A stretch of DNA of 64,000 nucleotides from Vreelandella glaciei (GCF_013415125.1 NZ_JACCDE010000010.1:62001-126000), one strand, 5' to 3'; shown: positions 1 through 8,024, counted from the stretch's first letter. The notes: generated by a model from the sequence alone, not told the origin. Program-made: numbers and translations.

Positions 1-615
1 CTGGACAATCTTGGCCGAGATCACCTGGCCATCTTTAGCGCCACCGCAGGCGCTATGCGGAATAATCACTTCCTGAGTAATACGCGGGTTTTCCGGTATT
101 AGAATACCAAACTCAGGGGTATTGCTACGGTAAACACCGACGATAGTCTGGGTGTTACGCGCAATCACATCGGCAATGGTCGCTTCATCACGACCACGAC
201 GATCACGCCCGCTAACGCGTGCCAACACATGGTCGCCGTGAAAAACGCGCCGCATTTGACGAGGCGGCAGCACCAAATCAGGCTTTTTACCATCATCACG
301 CAGCAGGAAACCAAAGCCATCACGATGGCCAAGCACTTTGCCTTTGACGAGATCGAGCTTGTCGATCAACGCATAGGCACCTCGGCGGTCGCGCAGCACT
401 TGACCATCGCGCTCCATCGCCGCCAAACGGCGACGGACAGCTTCGATCAACTCTTCGTCTTCCAGACCCAGCAGGCGGCTCATATTTTCATGGGTAATCG
501 GCTTGCCATAGCTTTCTAAGGCTGCAAGCAAATACTCCCTGCTTGGCGCCGGGTTGCCATATTTATGCGCCTCGCGCTCGGCGTGCGGATCATCACTTAA
601 CGTCCAGTACTTCAT
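1..615 (-). CDS. rnr: Ribonuclease R, N-terminal part (runs off the window start)
   Basis: Ribonuclease R is a processive 3'-to-5' exoribonuclease that degrades structured RNA and takes part in rRNA and tmRNA quality control. Only the first 205 codons are present, from the ATG at 613-615; the stop lies before base 1. The fragment begins MKYWTLSDDPHAERE, then a winged-helix region (about residues 18-75) and the first cold-shock/OB domain (from about 75, containing KGKVLGHRDGFGFLL). The catalytic RNB domain is outside the window. An AAGGA ribosome-binding site lies 10 nt upstream of the ATG. The gene is divergent from the tRNA-Leu cluster. RNase II is the only close alternative, but the N-terminal winged helix favours RNase R. 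Confidence 0.93.
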   Translation of the reverse strand, partial: MKYWTLSDDPHAEREAHKYGNPAPSREYLLAALESYGKPITHENMSRLLGLEDEELIEAVRRRLAAMERDGQVLRDRRGAYALIDKLDLVKGKVLGHRDGFGFLLRDDGKKPDLVLPPRQMRRVFHGDHVLARVSGRDRRGRDEATIADVIARNTQTIVGVYRSNTPEFGILIPENPRITQEVIIPHSACGGAKDGQVISAKIVQ

Positions 616-743
616 GCGATCAACATCCTTGATGGCGTCATTTGCGAGAGGCATAAAAAAGGCGCAAACGCGTTGCGTTGCGGGCTGGATATTTCAACGC
701 TTGATAGGCTGAAATGAATAGGGTTTTGTTTAGTCATAGGCGC

Positions 744-772
744 AGTATAGCGCTGCACGTTCAATCACCCAA
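744..772 (-). promoter_or_regulatory. Possible sigma-70 promoter for rnr
   Basis: On the minus strand a TTGGGT (-35, 767-772) and a TATACT (-10, 744-749) are separated by 17 bp and lie about 130 bp upstream of the rnr start. The -10 is good and the -35 is poor, so this is a candidate only. Confidence 0.45.
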
Positions 773-825
773 CCGTCTTAGACGTAGTTTATACAATTTG
801 CTTTATAAAAAGCGCATAAGGGGTC

Positions 826-853
826 TTGCATTTAACCATGACCCCGGTATTAT
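826..853 (+). promoter_or_regulatory. Promoter of the tRNA-Leu cluster
   Basis: TTGCAT (826-831) and TATTAT (848-853) are spaced by 16 bp and are followed by a GC-rich discriminator (CGCGCC) just before the first tRNA at 865. A GC-rich discriminator is typical of stringently controlled stable-RNA promoters. Confidence 0.65.
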
Positions 854-864
854 ACGCGCCACTT

Positions 865-951
865 GCCCAGATGGCGGAATTGGTAGACGCGCTAGCTTCA
901 GGTGCTAGTGTCCGTATGGACGTGGAGGTTCAAGTCCTCTTCTGGGCACCA
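865..951 (+). tRNA. tRNA-Leu (anticodon CAG), copy 1
   Basis: An 87-nt class II tRNA with encoded CCA. The 7-bp acceptor stem GCCCAGA/TCTGGGC closes perfectly, the anticodon loop TTCAGGT gives CAG and decodes CUG, there is a long variable arm, and the T-loop GTTCAAGTC is canonical. This copy differs from the other two at the last acceptor pair (A-T instead of G-C), a compensated change. Confidence 0.97.
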
Positions 952-1015
952 AACTGCTTTTATGCTATCTATTGGTATAAGCAGTACGGTGTTAGCCAAG
1001 GCAAGGTTTGTGTTC

Positions 1016-1102
1016 GCCCAGGTGGCGGAATTGGTAGACGCGCTAGCTTCAGGTGCTAGTGTCTGTATGGACGTGGAGGTTCAAGTCCTCTCCTGGGCAC
1101 CA
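1016..1102 (+). tRNA. tRNA-Leu (anticodon CAG), copy 2
   Basis: An 87-nt tRNA with acceptor stem GCCCAGG/CCTGGGC, CAG anticodon, long variable arm and encoded CCA. It is identical to copy 3 except for one T instead of C after the anticodon stem (TGTCTGTATGG against TGTCCGTATGG). It lies 64 bp after copy 1 and is probably cotranscribed. Confidence 0.97.
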
Positions 1103-1147
1103 TACGAACACAAACGGTAAGTAGTTAATCCAAGCGTTAGATGATGC

Positions 1148-1234
1148 GCCCAGGTGGCGGAATTGGTAGACGCGCTAGCTTCAGGTGCTAGTGTCCGTAT
1201 GGACGTGGAGGTTCAAGTCCTCTCCTGGGCACCA
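1148..1234 (+). tRNA. tRNA-Leu (anticodon CAG), copy 3
   Basis: An 87-nt tRNA with acceptor stem GCCCAGG/CCTGGGC, CAG anticodon and encoded CCA, the last member of the tandem triplet and 45 bp after copy 2. No convincing intrinsic terminator is visible in the 90 bp that follow. Confidence 0.97.
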
Positions 1235-1325
1235 TGATTTACATGGGCCATGTCCGCATCATTATTACTATCTCCCCTGATTATACTCCGTTCACTTTAC
1301 CCCCCTTCTTCTTAGTATCCCCAGC

Positions 1326-2222
1326 TTATTGATATCGCCCCGGGCGCCTTGCCACTTCGTCAAGTGCCCATCCCTGTATACGCAACTCCCCTTCCAACAC
1401 AGACTCTACTTCCGTCGCTAACTCTGGGAAGAAGTTAAGCCCTGTGCGCGCCTCAATCTCATCAATGGTCACCAAATAGTCATCCAGCGGCTCATTGCCT
1501 CGAACGTCTTGTGGCATGATGAACGACAACGCTAATGGTGCCTCGTTGTGCGGCGCCACTATAATCTTGTAAAAAGCCGAAGGCACTTCGACCAGCCCTA
1601 CCCGGTTGAACACGTTATCCATAAAGTGTTCTGGGTAAATGGGGCCGGTAATCACCTGCAAGCGGTCAAAACGTGGCGCAAAGTGATCCATCACCGCTTC
1701 TTCTAACCGCTGCCAGAGCTGTCGGTTCAGATTGGGCCGTTGCGGAGTCATATTGCTCATTAGGAAGGTATCGACCTGAGCGCTGCGCCCATGCACCGCT
1801 GCAATGGCGTAGTTTGGCGCTAAATGGCCCCGGTCGTAGCCGCTACCGGCATAGCTGTCGGTGCCAACTGGCCATAGCGTGCGCCAATCGGCTTGAAAAT
1901 TTGGCCGCGGGCCAATGCTCGAGTCCTGCACGGCTTCAACTTGATAACTTACCCATAGAGGATTGATTCGCACATCAGACCAGCCTACCAAGTAACCATC
2001 ATTGCGCAGCACTCGGTGCATTGTGGTGGGGCGAAACTCCTCCCAAGTGGGCACCCCCATCCAGGTATAAGCATCTTTGTGCTGGCGCGCTTGAAATTCC
2101 CAAAGACCGGCACCTACAACAACATACAGCAAAACAATACCAAAGCGTCGACCCTGCCAACGCCAGTGCGAAACCAACTTCCCCAACAAACTTAACCCCT
2201 CCCAAACAAAAACATTTATCAT
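1326..2222 (-). CDS. Membrane-anchored DNA/RNA non-specific endonuclease (NUC1 family), active-site intact copy
   Basis: A 298-residue protein with a single N-terminal membrane segment (about residues 27-42) followed by a NUC1/NucA-type domain (about 65-270). The family is a metal-dependent sugar-non-specific nuclease of the beta-beta-alpha-metal fold. The catalytic DRGH motif is D130-R131-G132-H133, and the metal-ligand region N157-M-T-P-Q followed by N166 and W170 is present. With one uncleaved-looking anchor, the catalytic domain should sit in the periplasm, where such enzymes degrade incoming or waste nucleic acid. A close paralogue lies at 4470-5330. The first four codons could be trimmed, but the reading frame is clear. 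Confidence 0.85.
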   Translation of the reverse strand: MINVFVWEGLSLLGKLVSHWRWQGRRFGIVLLYVVVGAGLWEFQARQHKDAYTWMGVPTWEEFRPTTMHRVLRNDGYLVGWSDVRINPLWVSYQVEAVQDSSIGPRPNFQADWRTLWPVGTDSYAGSGYDRGHLAPNYAIAAVHGRSAQVDTFLMSNMTPQRPNLNRQLWQRLEEAVMDHFAPRFDRLQVITGPIYPEHFMDNVFNRVGLVEVPSAFYKIIVAPHNEAPLALSFIMPQDVRGNEPLDDYLVTIDEIEARTGLNFFPELATEVESVLEGELRIQGWALDEVARRPGRYQ

Positions 2223-2242
2223 GCAGTATAATTCACATAATT

Positions 2243-3307
2243 TTAGTTAATAGTTAGTTGTTCTGGATCCTGCAATTGTATCTGAAAGCTACCTTGATAC
2301 TCACTTAGTTCACCGGTAACGCACGCTATATTACCAAGGAGATTGAGGGTAATTTTTGGCTCAAACTGAGAGCGATTGTCACCCCAGATCAACAGTGTCA
2401 ACCTATCAGGGTCAGGAAAAACACTACCAACTTCAATCCAAGTTGGCTTTCCAGTGATATCGGGCCTGTAGTTAATACGTGTTATCGGCCCTTCAACTTT
2501 TATAGTTTGACCTAAATGACCCATTACTTCACTCCAATGAACTGCATCAGTACATATTTGTGGTGATGTAACAAAATATGAAAAGGCCAATTGCAACTGC
2601 GTCTGAAGCCATAGCGGGTTAAAAAAATAAACACAAGTCAAGAAACCTATCGCTAAAATTATCGGCAAACCAATCTTCTTAAGAGCCCTTATAAAAAAGT
2701 AATCTATTTTTTTTTCATCTTTTAGCTTTGAGTATCGTGCTATATCTTTTTGAGCTAAAGCAGATGGCAATGAGCCAATTTTTTGCTCATTTGAAAACGT
2801 TGAATATTGGTTAATATTTTTTTCAGTCAACAATACTGAAGCTTTATATTTTTCTTGCAAAGCATGAGCTTTCAGTAAAATCCTAGCTTCGGATCGTCCA
2901 GCCTCTTTTTGACGAAGTTTAGTAAGAAGTGCACTAATATTTTTACAACAACGGAGAGGTTCATTAACAACATCACGGTTAGCAAAGCGCAGTACATGCC
3001 AGCCCTGTGATGTTAAAGCTGTCTGTCGTCTTTGCCAATCCACGAACTCAGCGTGGGTCATCCCACCTCCAGTACCACGCTTGTCGTAACCATCGACTTC
3101 TATCGCGATACGAACCTCTTGACCTTCAGCAATTGTAAAATCACAGTAGCGCTGCTTACCATCGTCATCAATGAAGCCCGTCTGTGCTTGTAGGTAAGAA
3201 AAGTTTAGCTCTGCAATATTACTAAGCACATTATCAAAGAATAAGTGCTCAAACTGGCTATCGAGTAAGTCACTATTTTTCTGATACCACAGTTGAGGCG
3301 TCATCAA
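2243..3307 (-). CDS. Vsr/DUF559-like nuclease domain fused to a membrane segment and an OB-fold-like domain
   Basis: A 354-residue protein of unusual make-up. Residues about 15-130 resemble the DUF559/Vsr-like PD-(D/E)XK nuclease group: D56 in RYCDFTI, E70-V-D72 in IAIEVDGYD, then a basic helix and GWHVLRF, which is the usual order in that fold. A charged, probably helical linker follows, then one hydrophobic segment (about 220-238, PIILAIGFLTCVYFF). The C-terminal hundred residues (GQTIKVEGPITR, LLIWGD, GNIACVTGELSEYQGSFQIQL) read like an OB fold that often accompanies nucleases. The gene is visibly more AT-rich than its neighbours, suggesting transfer. It stands between two NUC1 nucleases on the same strand. 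Domain calls are by pattern; the function is not known. Confidence 0.7.
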   Translation of the reverse strand: MMTPQLWYQKNSDLLDSQFEHLFFDNVLSNIAELNFSYLQAQTGFIDDDGKQRYCDFTIAEGQEVRIAIEVDGYDKRGTGGGMTHAEFVDWQRRQTALTSQGWHVLRFANRDVVNEPLRCCKNISALLTKLRQKEAGRSEARILLKAHALQEKYKASVLLTEKNINQYSTFSNEQKIGSLPSALAQKDIARYSKLKDEKKIDYFFIRALKKIGLPIILAIGFLTCVYFFNPLWLQTQLQLAFSYFVTSPQICTDAVHWSEVMGHLGQTIKVEGPITRINYRPDITGKPTWIEVGSVFPDPDRLTLLIWGDNRSQFEPKITLNLLGNIACVTGELSEYQGSFQIQLQDPEQLTIN

Positions 3308-3410
3308 GGCATCCTACTTATAAGGCTTTTTTTCAATAAAAAAGCATTAGAAAAAACGATAAACATCACTAAAAATTGTGATACTTACTAACATTTTACC
3401 CCTATTAAGT

Positions 3411-4452
3411 AGTCATGTAAAAGTTATCGAGTTATTTATTCCATAGTTATTACACACATTTCTGACCACGTTTCAGAGCTTATCGAAGGAACGGCAGGCT
3501 GTCAGCGGTAACCATCGATATTTTATTTCACGCCAAAGAATTTCGATCAGGTTCAGCTCCTGTGAATAAGTCGACAGATATACCAGATGAATGCGCTGGA
3601 GCGGTGTATTCTGGTGTTGTCCAGCACAACGATAGCGAACGCGTCAGAATCTTTCTGGGCGGCGAACTGATCAAACGCTTCTATCACAATATCCGTCGTC
3701 ACTGCCTCGGTGGTCATACGATGAAAAAAGTCAACTTTTCTGGAAAGAACCCCTAGTACGTTCAAGCTTTTGCTATGTGAGTAAGCGGTTATTCCCCATG
3801 GCTTGCTGATCGGACTCCAGGCATAAGGAAGTGATGATGATGGGTAGAAACCGGCTTCATCAAAGAAGTAGAGATTACACTCGCCGCTATCTTCCCACTC
3901 TTTCAAAACATTGATCAGACCTTGTGTATGACGGAAATCCGTTTCGTCACGCCTTGCCATCAATGAGCGTCGTACCCACTTACAGCTGTTACCGTTTTTT
4001 TAATGCACGGCGCAGCGTGTCCCGACTGACAATTTTGCCGGTCTGCTCCTGAAATTTCGCATGAAGGACGGGGATCTGCTGGGGATGCACTTCTACCAGT
4101 TGCTGTAACACCACAAAGTCGCTTTTATTGAACAGGTTGGGCCAGCCTTCGCGAGGCTTGTCATAAAGACCCTCAATACCCTCGGCTTCCCATTGGGTTA
4201 ACCAAGTAGACACAGTATCTAGTTTCACCCCGGCAATGTCGCGAACCTAGTTAATCGTATGACCATTAAGGCTAAGCAGGATGGCGTGAGCGCGACGACT
4301 TAGCCCTCTTTTTTACCATACTGGTAGACCTCATTGAGCATATGCTGCTGCTCGGATGTCAAACAAAGCGTAGGTGTCGAGACCTGCTACGTCCCTCTTC
4401 GGTATTGAGCTTTATCCTTTATACGCCAAAATTTATACAGAGTCACATAACT
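3411..4452 (-). mobile_element. Degenerate IS630-type insertion sequence
   Basis: Remains of an IS630-family element. Candidate terminal inverted repeats are AGTCATGTAA at 3411-3420 and, on the opposite strand, AGTTATGTGA at 4443-4452 (8 of 10 matches). Between them lies one broken transposase. The element separates the nuclease fusion gene from the second NUC1 gene. The exact ends are uncertain because the repeats have decayed. Confidence 0.6.
3473..4390 (-). pseudogene. IS630-family transposase, broken by several mutations
   Basis: Read on the minus strand, pieces of one IS630 transposase can be followed across frames. The N-terminal helix-turn-helix region runs from about 4385, with a frameshift near 4312 and an in-frame TAG near 4248 (NGHTIN-stop-VRDIAG). 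The segment at 3989-4228 (VSTWLTQWEAEGIEGLYDKP) ends at an A7 run where the frame is lost. The DDE region at 3553-3963 carries FFDEAGF and VVLDNTRIHRS, and after another frameshift the last Glu-containing block ELNLIEILWREIKY is found at about 3480-3555, ending at 3473. With at least three frame losses and a stop codon, no functional product is expected. Confidence 0.85.
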
Positions 4453-4469
4453 GACTAATCATTCCACTA

Positions 4470-5330
4470 CTAAAAACGCCCTTGGCGTTTTGACACATCT
4501 TCAAGTGCCCAACCCTGTAGTCGTAGCTCCCCTTCTAGTACAGACTCTACTTCCGTCGTTAACTCTGGAAAGAAGTTAAGCCCCGTGCGGGATTCAATTT
4601 CATCAATGGTCACTAAGTAGTCATCCAGCGGCTCATTACCACGGACATCCTGCGGCATGATGAACGCCAGCGCTAATGGTGCTTCACTATGCGGGGCGAC
4701 AATGATCTTGTAAAACGCTTCGGGCACTTCAGCCAGTCCTACCCGATTAAAGACGTTATCCATAAAACGTTCAGGGAATACCGGGCCAGTAATTACCTGC
4801 AAGCGATCAAAGCGCGGTGCAAAGTGATCCATCACCACTTCTTCTAAACGCTGCCAGAGCTGACGATTTAGCTCAGGCTGCTGTGGGGTAATATTACTCA
4901 TTAAAAAAGTATCTACTTGGGCACTTCGCCCATGTACAGCGGCAATCGCGTAATTGGGCGCCATGAGCCCCCGATCATAACCGCTACCGGCATAGCTGTC
5001 GGTGCCAACTAGCCATAGCGTGCGCCAATCCGCTTGAAAATTTGGCCGCGGGCCAATACTCGAGTCCTCCACTGCTTCAACCTGATAGCTTACCCACAGC
5101 GGATTGACCCGTACATCAGACCATCCCACCAAGTAACCATCATTGCGCAGCACTCGGTGCATCGTAGTGGGGTGGAACGCCTCCCAAGTGGGCACCCCCA
5201 TCCAGGTGTAGGCATCTTTATGCTGGCGCTCCTGAAACTCCCACAGCCCTGTGCCTACCACAATAAACAGCACGGCGATGCCAAGGCGTCGACCTTGACG
5301 ACGCCAGCTCGAAAGCGATATTCCCAACAC
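4470..5330 (-). CDS. NUC1-family endonuclease paralogue with the catalytic His lost
   Basis: A 286-residue paralogue of the protein at 1326-2222, with the same membrane anchor and nearly the same sequence throughout. The catalytic DRGH of this family reads D119-R120-G121-L122 here, followed by M123 instead of Leu, at 4962-4967. The rest of the domain, including the SNITPQ region, is kept and the frame is open over its whole length. Known NUC1 enzymes need the His as general base, so this copy is probably inactive or altered. It could be a regulatory or binding paralogue or an early pseudogene. The change fits two small compensating indels. Confidence 0.82.
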   Translation of the reverse strand: MLGISLSSWRRQGRRLGIAVLFIVVGTGLWEFQERQHKDAYTWMGVPTWEAFHPTTMHRVLRNDGYLVGWSDVRVNPLWVSYQVEAVEDSSIGPRPNFQADWRTLWLVGTDSYAGSGYDRGLMAPNYAIAAVHGRSAQVDTFLMSNITPQQPELNRQLWQRLEEVVMDHFAPRFDRLQVITGPVFPERFMDNVFNRVGLAEVPEAFYKIIVAPHSEAPLALAFIMPQDVRGNEPLDDYLVTIDEIESRTGLNFFPELTTEVESVLEGELRLQGWALEDVSKRQGRF

Positions 5331-5423
5331 TCTTACTCCCTGGCTAGCGCTTACGAGCGCCTATCGTTTTATGTCACTCTTATAATGAAAATAACTACAG
5401 CAAAGGCGATAAAGCTCTTCAGA

Positions 5424-5699
5424 TTACCAGCCTAATGAAAACATCGTTTCGAGATCGTGGCGGGAGTGAACCTGCATGGCATTCAAGGTTTCTGTATCGC
5501 TAATCCCTTCCACGGCGTTCAAGCGCTCAGTCACCAATTCGGCCAAGCTTTCAAAATCACGGGTGCGGGCAATTGCCACCAAGTCGTAGCGGCCGCAGGT
5601 GGAGTACACCTCGCTAATGCCCTCTACATCGGCCAGACGCTCGGCCACGGCCTTGACCTGACCTTTATCGGTATTGATTAAAATGACTGCGTTTTGCAT
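5424..5699 (-). CDS. Stand-alone Lrp/AsnC ligand-binding (RAM) domain protein
   Basis: A 91-residue protein consisting only of the RAM (regulation of amino acid metabolism) domain found at the C-terminus of Lrp/AsnC regulators. MQNAVILINTDKGQVK at the start and GISEVYSTCGRYDLVAIA in the middle match the beta-alpha-beta-beta-alpha-beta pattern. There is no DNA-binding helix-turn-helix, so it cannot bind DNA by itself in the usual way. Such single-domain proteins bind small molecules or pair with full-length Lrp members. A short GC-rich leader precedes it. No partner gene is adjacent. Confidence 0.85.
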   Translation of the reverse strand: MQNAVILINTDKGQVKAVAERLADVEGISEVYSTCGRYDLVAIARTRDFESLAELVTERLNAVEGISDTETLNAMQVHSRHDLETMFSLGW

Positions 5700-6019
5700 G
5701 GCGCGCCCCTTAAGAGAAAATGGTCATAAAAGTAGTATCAAAGCTGGGCAGAGTATAGCAGCGACGAGGAAGCGAGCGCAGCACCCGGCGACAGCGTGAC
5801 CAATTGTCGCTATTCAAGCTGCACTATTCGCACAACCCTTATACATCCGCTAGCATGTAGTTGAAGTATAGGAATGAAAAAATATAGCTGGTTGGAAAAT
5901 ATAGCTGATTAAAAGATGCAGCGGAGAGCTCCGGCTAATAAGATGATGCGGAGCACAAAGAGGTGGATAACCACCCGATAACGTGACCAAACGTCAGACC
6001 GTGACGATAAGGAGAAATC
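5700..6019. other. Intergenic region between divergent RAM gene and HiPIP gene
   Basis: A 320-bp gap with no credible gene. It holds the start regions of the two divergent genes. A 12-bp direct repeat AAAATATAGCTG occurs at 5879-5890 and 5896-5907, 17 bp apart, about 115-140 bp upstream of the HiPIP start; it could be an operator or a promoter duplicate. Confidence 0.5.
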
Positions 6020-6334
6020 ATGGCTAATAAGAGCCGTCGTGACTTTATGCGCAACAGCATGTTGGGCCTTGCAGCCCTTCCACTGGGAGCGGGCATTCTT
6101 TCTAAAACTGCTTTCGCCCAAGAGCTGCCGCGCCTTGATCCTTCCGCAAGCAACGCCCAAGCGCTTAACTATGTAGAAGACGCCAGTGAAGCCAGCGATC
6201 ACCCCGCTTATGAAGAGGGCGAACGCTGCGATAACTGCATGTTCTTCAATGCAGATACTGAGGGTTGTCAGCTATTTCCGGAAAATAGCGTAGCACCCGC
6301 TGGCTGGTGCCAATCCTGGACTGCTCAAGCTTAA
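6020..6334 (+). CDS. High-potential iron-sulfur protein (HiPIP), Tat-exported
   Basis: A 104-residue precursor of a HiPIP, a small periplasmic [4Fe-4S] electron carrier that donates electrons to terminal oxidases or photosynthetic reaction centres. The twin-arginine signal SRRDFMRNS opens the protein, with a hydrophobic stretch and an AFA-Q cleavage region at about residues 31-35. The mature part has the four cluster cysteines in the family order: CDNC, then C and C in GCQLF and GWCQSW. The start is supported by an AAGGAG ribosome-binding site 6 nt upstream. The gene is monocistronic and followed by a terminator at 6367-6400. Confidence 0.94.
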   Translation: MANKSRRDFMRNSMLGLAALPLGAGILSKTAFAQELPRLDPSASNAQALNYVEDASEASDHPAYEEGERCDNCMFFNADTEGCQLFPENSVAPAGWCQSWTAQA

Positions 6335-6366
6335 GCATTTAAAACCTGATAGTCGTATAAGCACCT

Positions 6367-6400
6367 CTACCCCGCCATTTGAGCGGGGTAGTTTTGTTTT
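6367..6400 (+). terminator. Intrinsic terminator after the HiPIP gene
   Basis: A perfect 9-bp stem CTACCCCGC/GCGGGGTAG (6367-6375 with 6383-6391) with a 7-nt loop is followed by TTTTGTTTT. It may also serve the convergent spoVR gene ending at 6415. Confidence 0.88.
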
Positions 6401-6414
6401 AAGCACACTCGCAG

Positions 6415-7983
6415 TTAAGAAGCTGGGCTTTCATCCTCTACCGGCCAATGAAAACGCCGCGTTACCCGTCCCTCTTCCAAAGAGACAAGATGAACAGGGA
6501 AGCCCCATAGCTGCTGAAGATGGCGAATCACCGGATAAACACTGCGGCCTAGGGGGCGGCGGCTATCCTGGACGTGATGAAGTGTTAGCGAACGATCCCC
6601 ACGAATGGCCGCTTCGACCACTTGAATATTGGGTTCGCGGACAGAGAGCGCGTACTGGGTCGCAAGCGCTTCCCGAACCTGGCGGTAGCCCTGTTCATTA
6701 TGAATTGCTGCGACTTCAAGGGTCTCCACCTGATCGTCATCCACCACCAAAAACAGCTTATGGTCGCGCATTACTTTCGGCGATAAAAACTGCTGGATAA
6801 ACGACTCATCCTTGAAGTTGCGCATCGCAAACTCCAGCGTTTCCCGCCATGGAGTGCCTGCAATATCAGGGAACCACTCGCGATCCTCATCGGTGGGTGC
6901 TTCGCAGATCCGTTTAATATCCATAAAGATTGCAAAGCCAAGGGCATAGGGGTTAATCCCACTGAAGTGAGGATGATCAAACGCTGGCTGGTTAATGACC
7001 GCCGCATGAGACTGGAGAAACTCCAGCATTAATCCCTCATCGACATTGCCATCATCGTAGAGCCGGTTCATCAGCGTGTAGTGCCAAAAGCACGCCCAGC
7101 CCTCATTCATGACCTGTGTTTGCCGTTGAGGGTAAAAATATTGCGCAAGCTTGCGCACAATGCGCACGATTTCACGCTGCCAGGGCGCCAAAAGCGGGGC
7201 GTTTTTCTCAATAAAGTAGAGCAGGTTCTCCTGGGGTTCCGAAGGGTAGCGCCCGCCACTATGCAGCCCGAGCGGATCATCCTCTTCGGGTAATAAACTG
7301 CCTGGTAGCCGTTCGCCGTGCTCAGCGTTATCGGGAATCGTACGCCACAGCAAGTTTACCTGGGTTTGCAGGTAGCTTTCGCGCTCATCCTGGCGCTTCG
7401 CTTCCTCTTCGGCAGAAATCGGCGAGGGGCGTTTATAACGGTCGACACCGTAGTTTTGCAGTGCATGGCAGGCATCTAGCAGCTGCTCAACGGCCTGCAC
7501 ACCGTGGCGCTCTTCACACTTGGCAATATACTGTCGCGCGAACACTAGGTAATCAACAATTGAAGAGGCGTCGGTCCAGGTGCGGAATAGATAGTTACCC
7601 TTAAAAAAAGAGTTGTGACCATAGCAGGCGTGGGCCATCACCAGCACCTGCATCATCAGCGTATTCTCCTCCATCAAGTAGGCGATGCAGGGGTCAGAAT
7701 TAATCACTAGCTCATAGGCCAGGCCCATTTGGCCACGTTTATAAGCCTGCTCAACGGCCAGGAATTGCTTGCCAAACGACCAGTGATGATAGCCCACCGG
7801 CATGCCGACACTGGCGTAGGCGTCCATCATTTGCTCGGTTGTGATGACTTCTATCTGGTTGGGATAGGTGTCCAACCGATACTCATCGGCGAGTCTGGCC
7901 AGCTCCGCATCAAAACGCTCCAGCACGCTGAAGTTCCAATCAGAGCCGGTGGCAATCGGCTTACGCTTGCGGGTCGCACTCAT
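6415..7983 (-). CDS. spoVR: SpoVR family protein
   Basis: A 522-residue SpoVR/YcgB family protein. The family is named after a Bacillus sporulation gene but is common in non-sporulating proteobacteria, where its biochemical role is unknown. The length is normal for the family, and the conserved segments VGYHHWSFGKQF, ACYGHNSFFKGNYLF and MNEGWACFWHY are all present. The start ATG at 7981-7983 has GAGGAG upstream. It is the third gene of a prkA-yeaH-spoVR operon on the minus strand, the same set as yeaG-yeaH-ycgB in Escherichia coli, which is controlled by RpoS and nitrogen starvation. Confidence 0.93.
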   Translation of the reverse strand: MSATRKRKPIATGSDWNFSVLERFDAELARLADEYRLDTYPNQIEVITTEQMMDAYASVGMPVGYHHWSFGKQFLAVEQAYKRGQMGLAYELVINSDPCIAYLMEENTLMMQVLVMAHACYGHNSFFKGNYLFRTWTDASSIVDYLVFARQYIAKCEERHGVQAVEQLLDACHALQNYGVDRYKRPSPISAEEEAKRQDERESYLQTQVNLLWRTIPDNAEHGERLPGSLLPEEDDPLGLHSGGRYPSEPQENLLYFIEKNAPLLAPWQREIVRIVRKLAQYFYPQRQTQVMNEGWACFWHYTLMNRLYDDGNVDEGLMLEFLQSHAAVINQPAFDHPHFSGINPYALGFAIFMDIKRICEAPTDEDREWFPDIAGTPWRETLEFAMRNFKDESFIQQFLSPKVMRDHKLFLVVDDDQVETLEVAAIHNEQGYRQVREALATQYALSVREPNIQVVEAAIRGDRSLTLHHVQDSRRPLGRSVYPVIRHLQQLWGFPVHLVSLEEGRVTRRFHWPVEDESPAS

Positions 7984-8024
7984 AGCCCACTCCTCTGTAC
8001 ACGGTCACTAACCTGTATATAAGG

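Noticed and set aside
1016-1234. Duplicated tRNA-Leu as an integration site (att repeats)
   Set aside because: All three copies are complete tRNA genes with CCA, no integrase is nearby and the spacers contain no foreign genes.
3988-4012. Programmed frameshift at the A7 run of the IS630 transposase
   Set aside because: The shift needed is +1 rather than -1, and the gene has further frame losses and a stop codon elsewhere, so it is simply dead.
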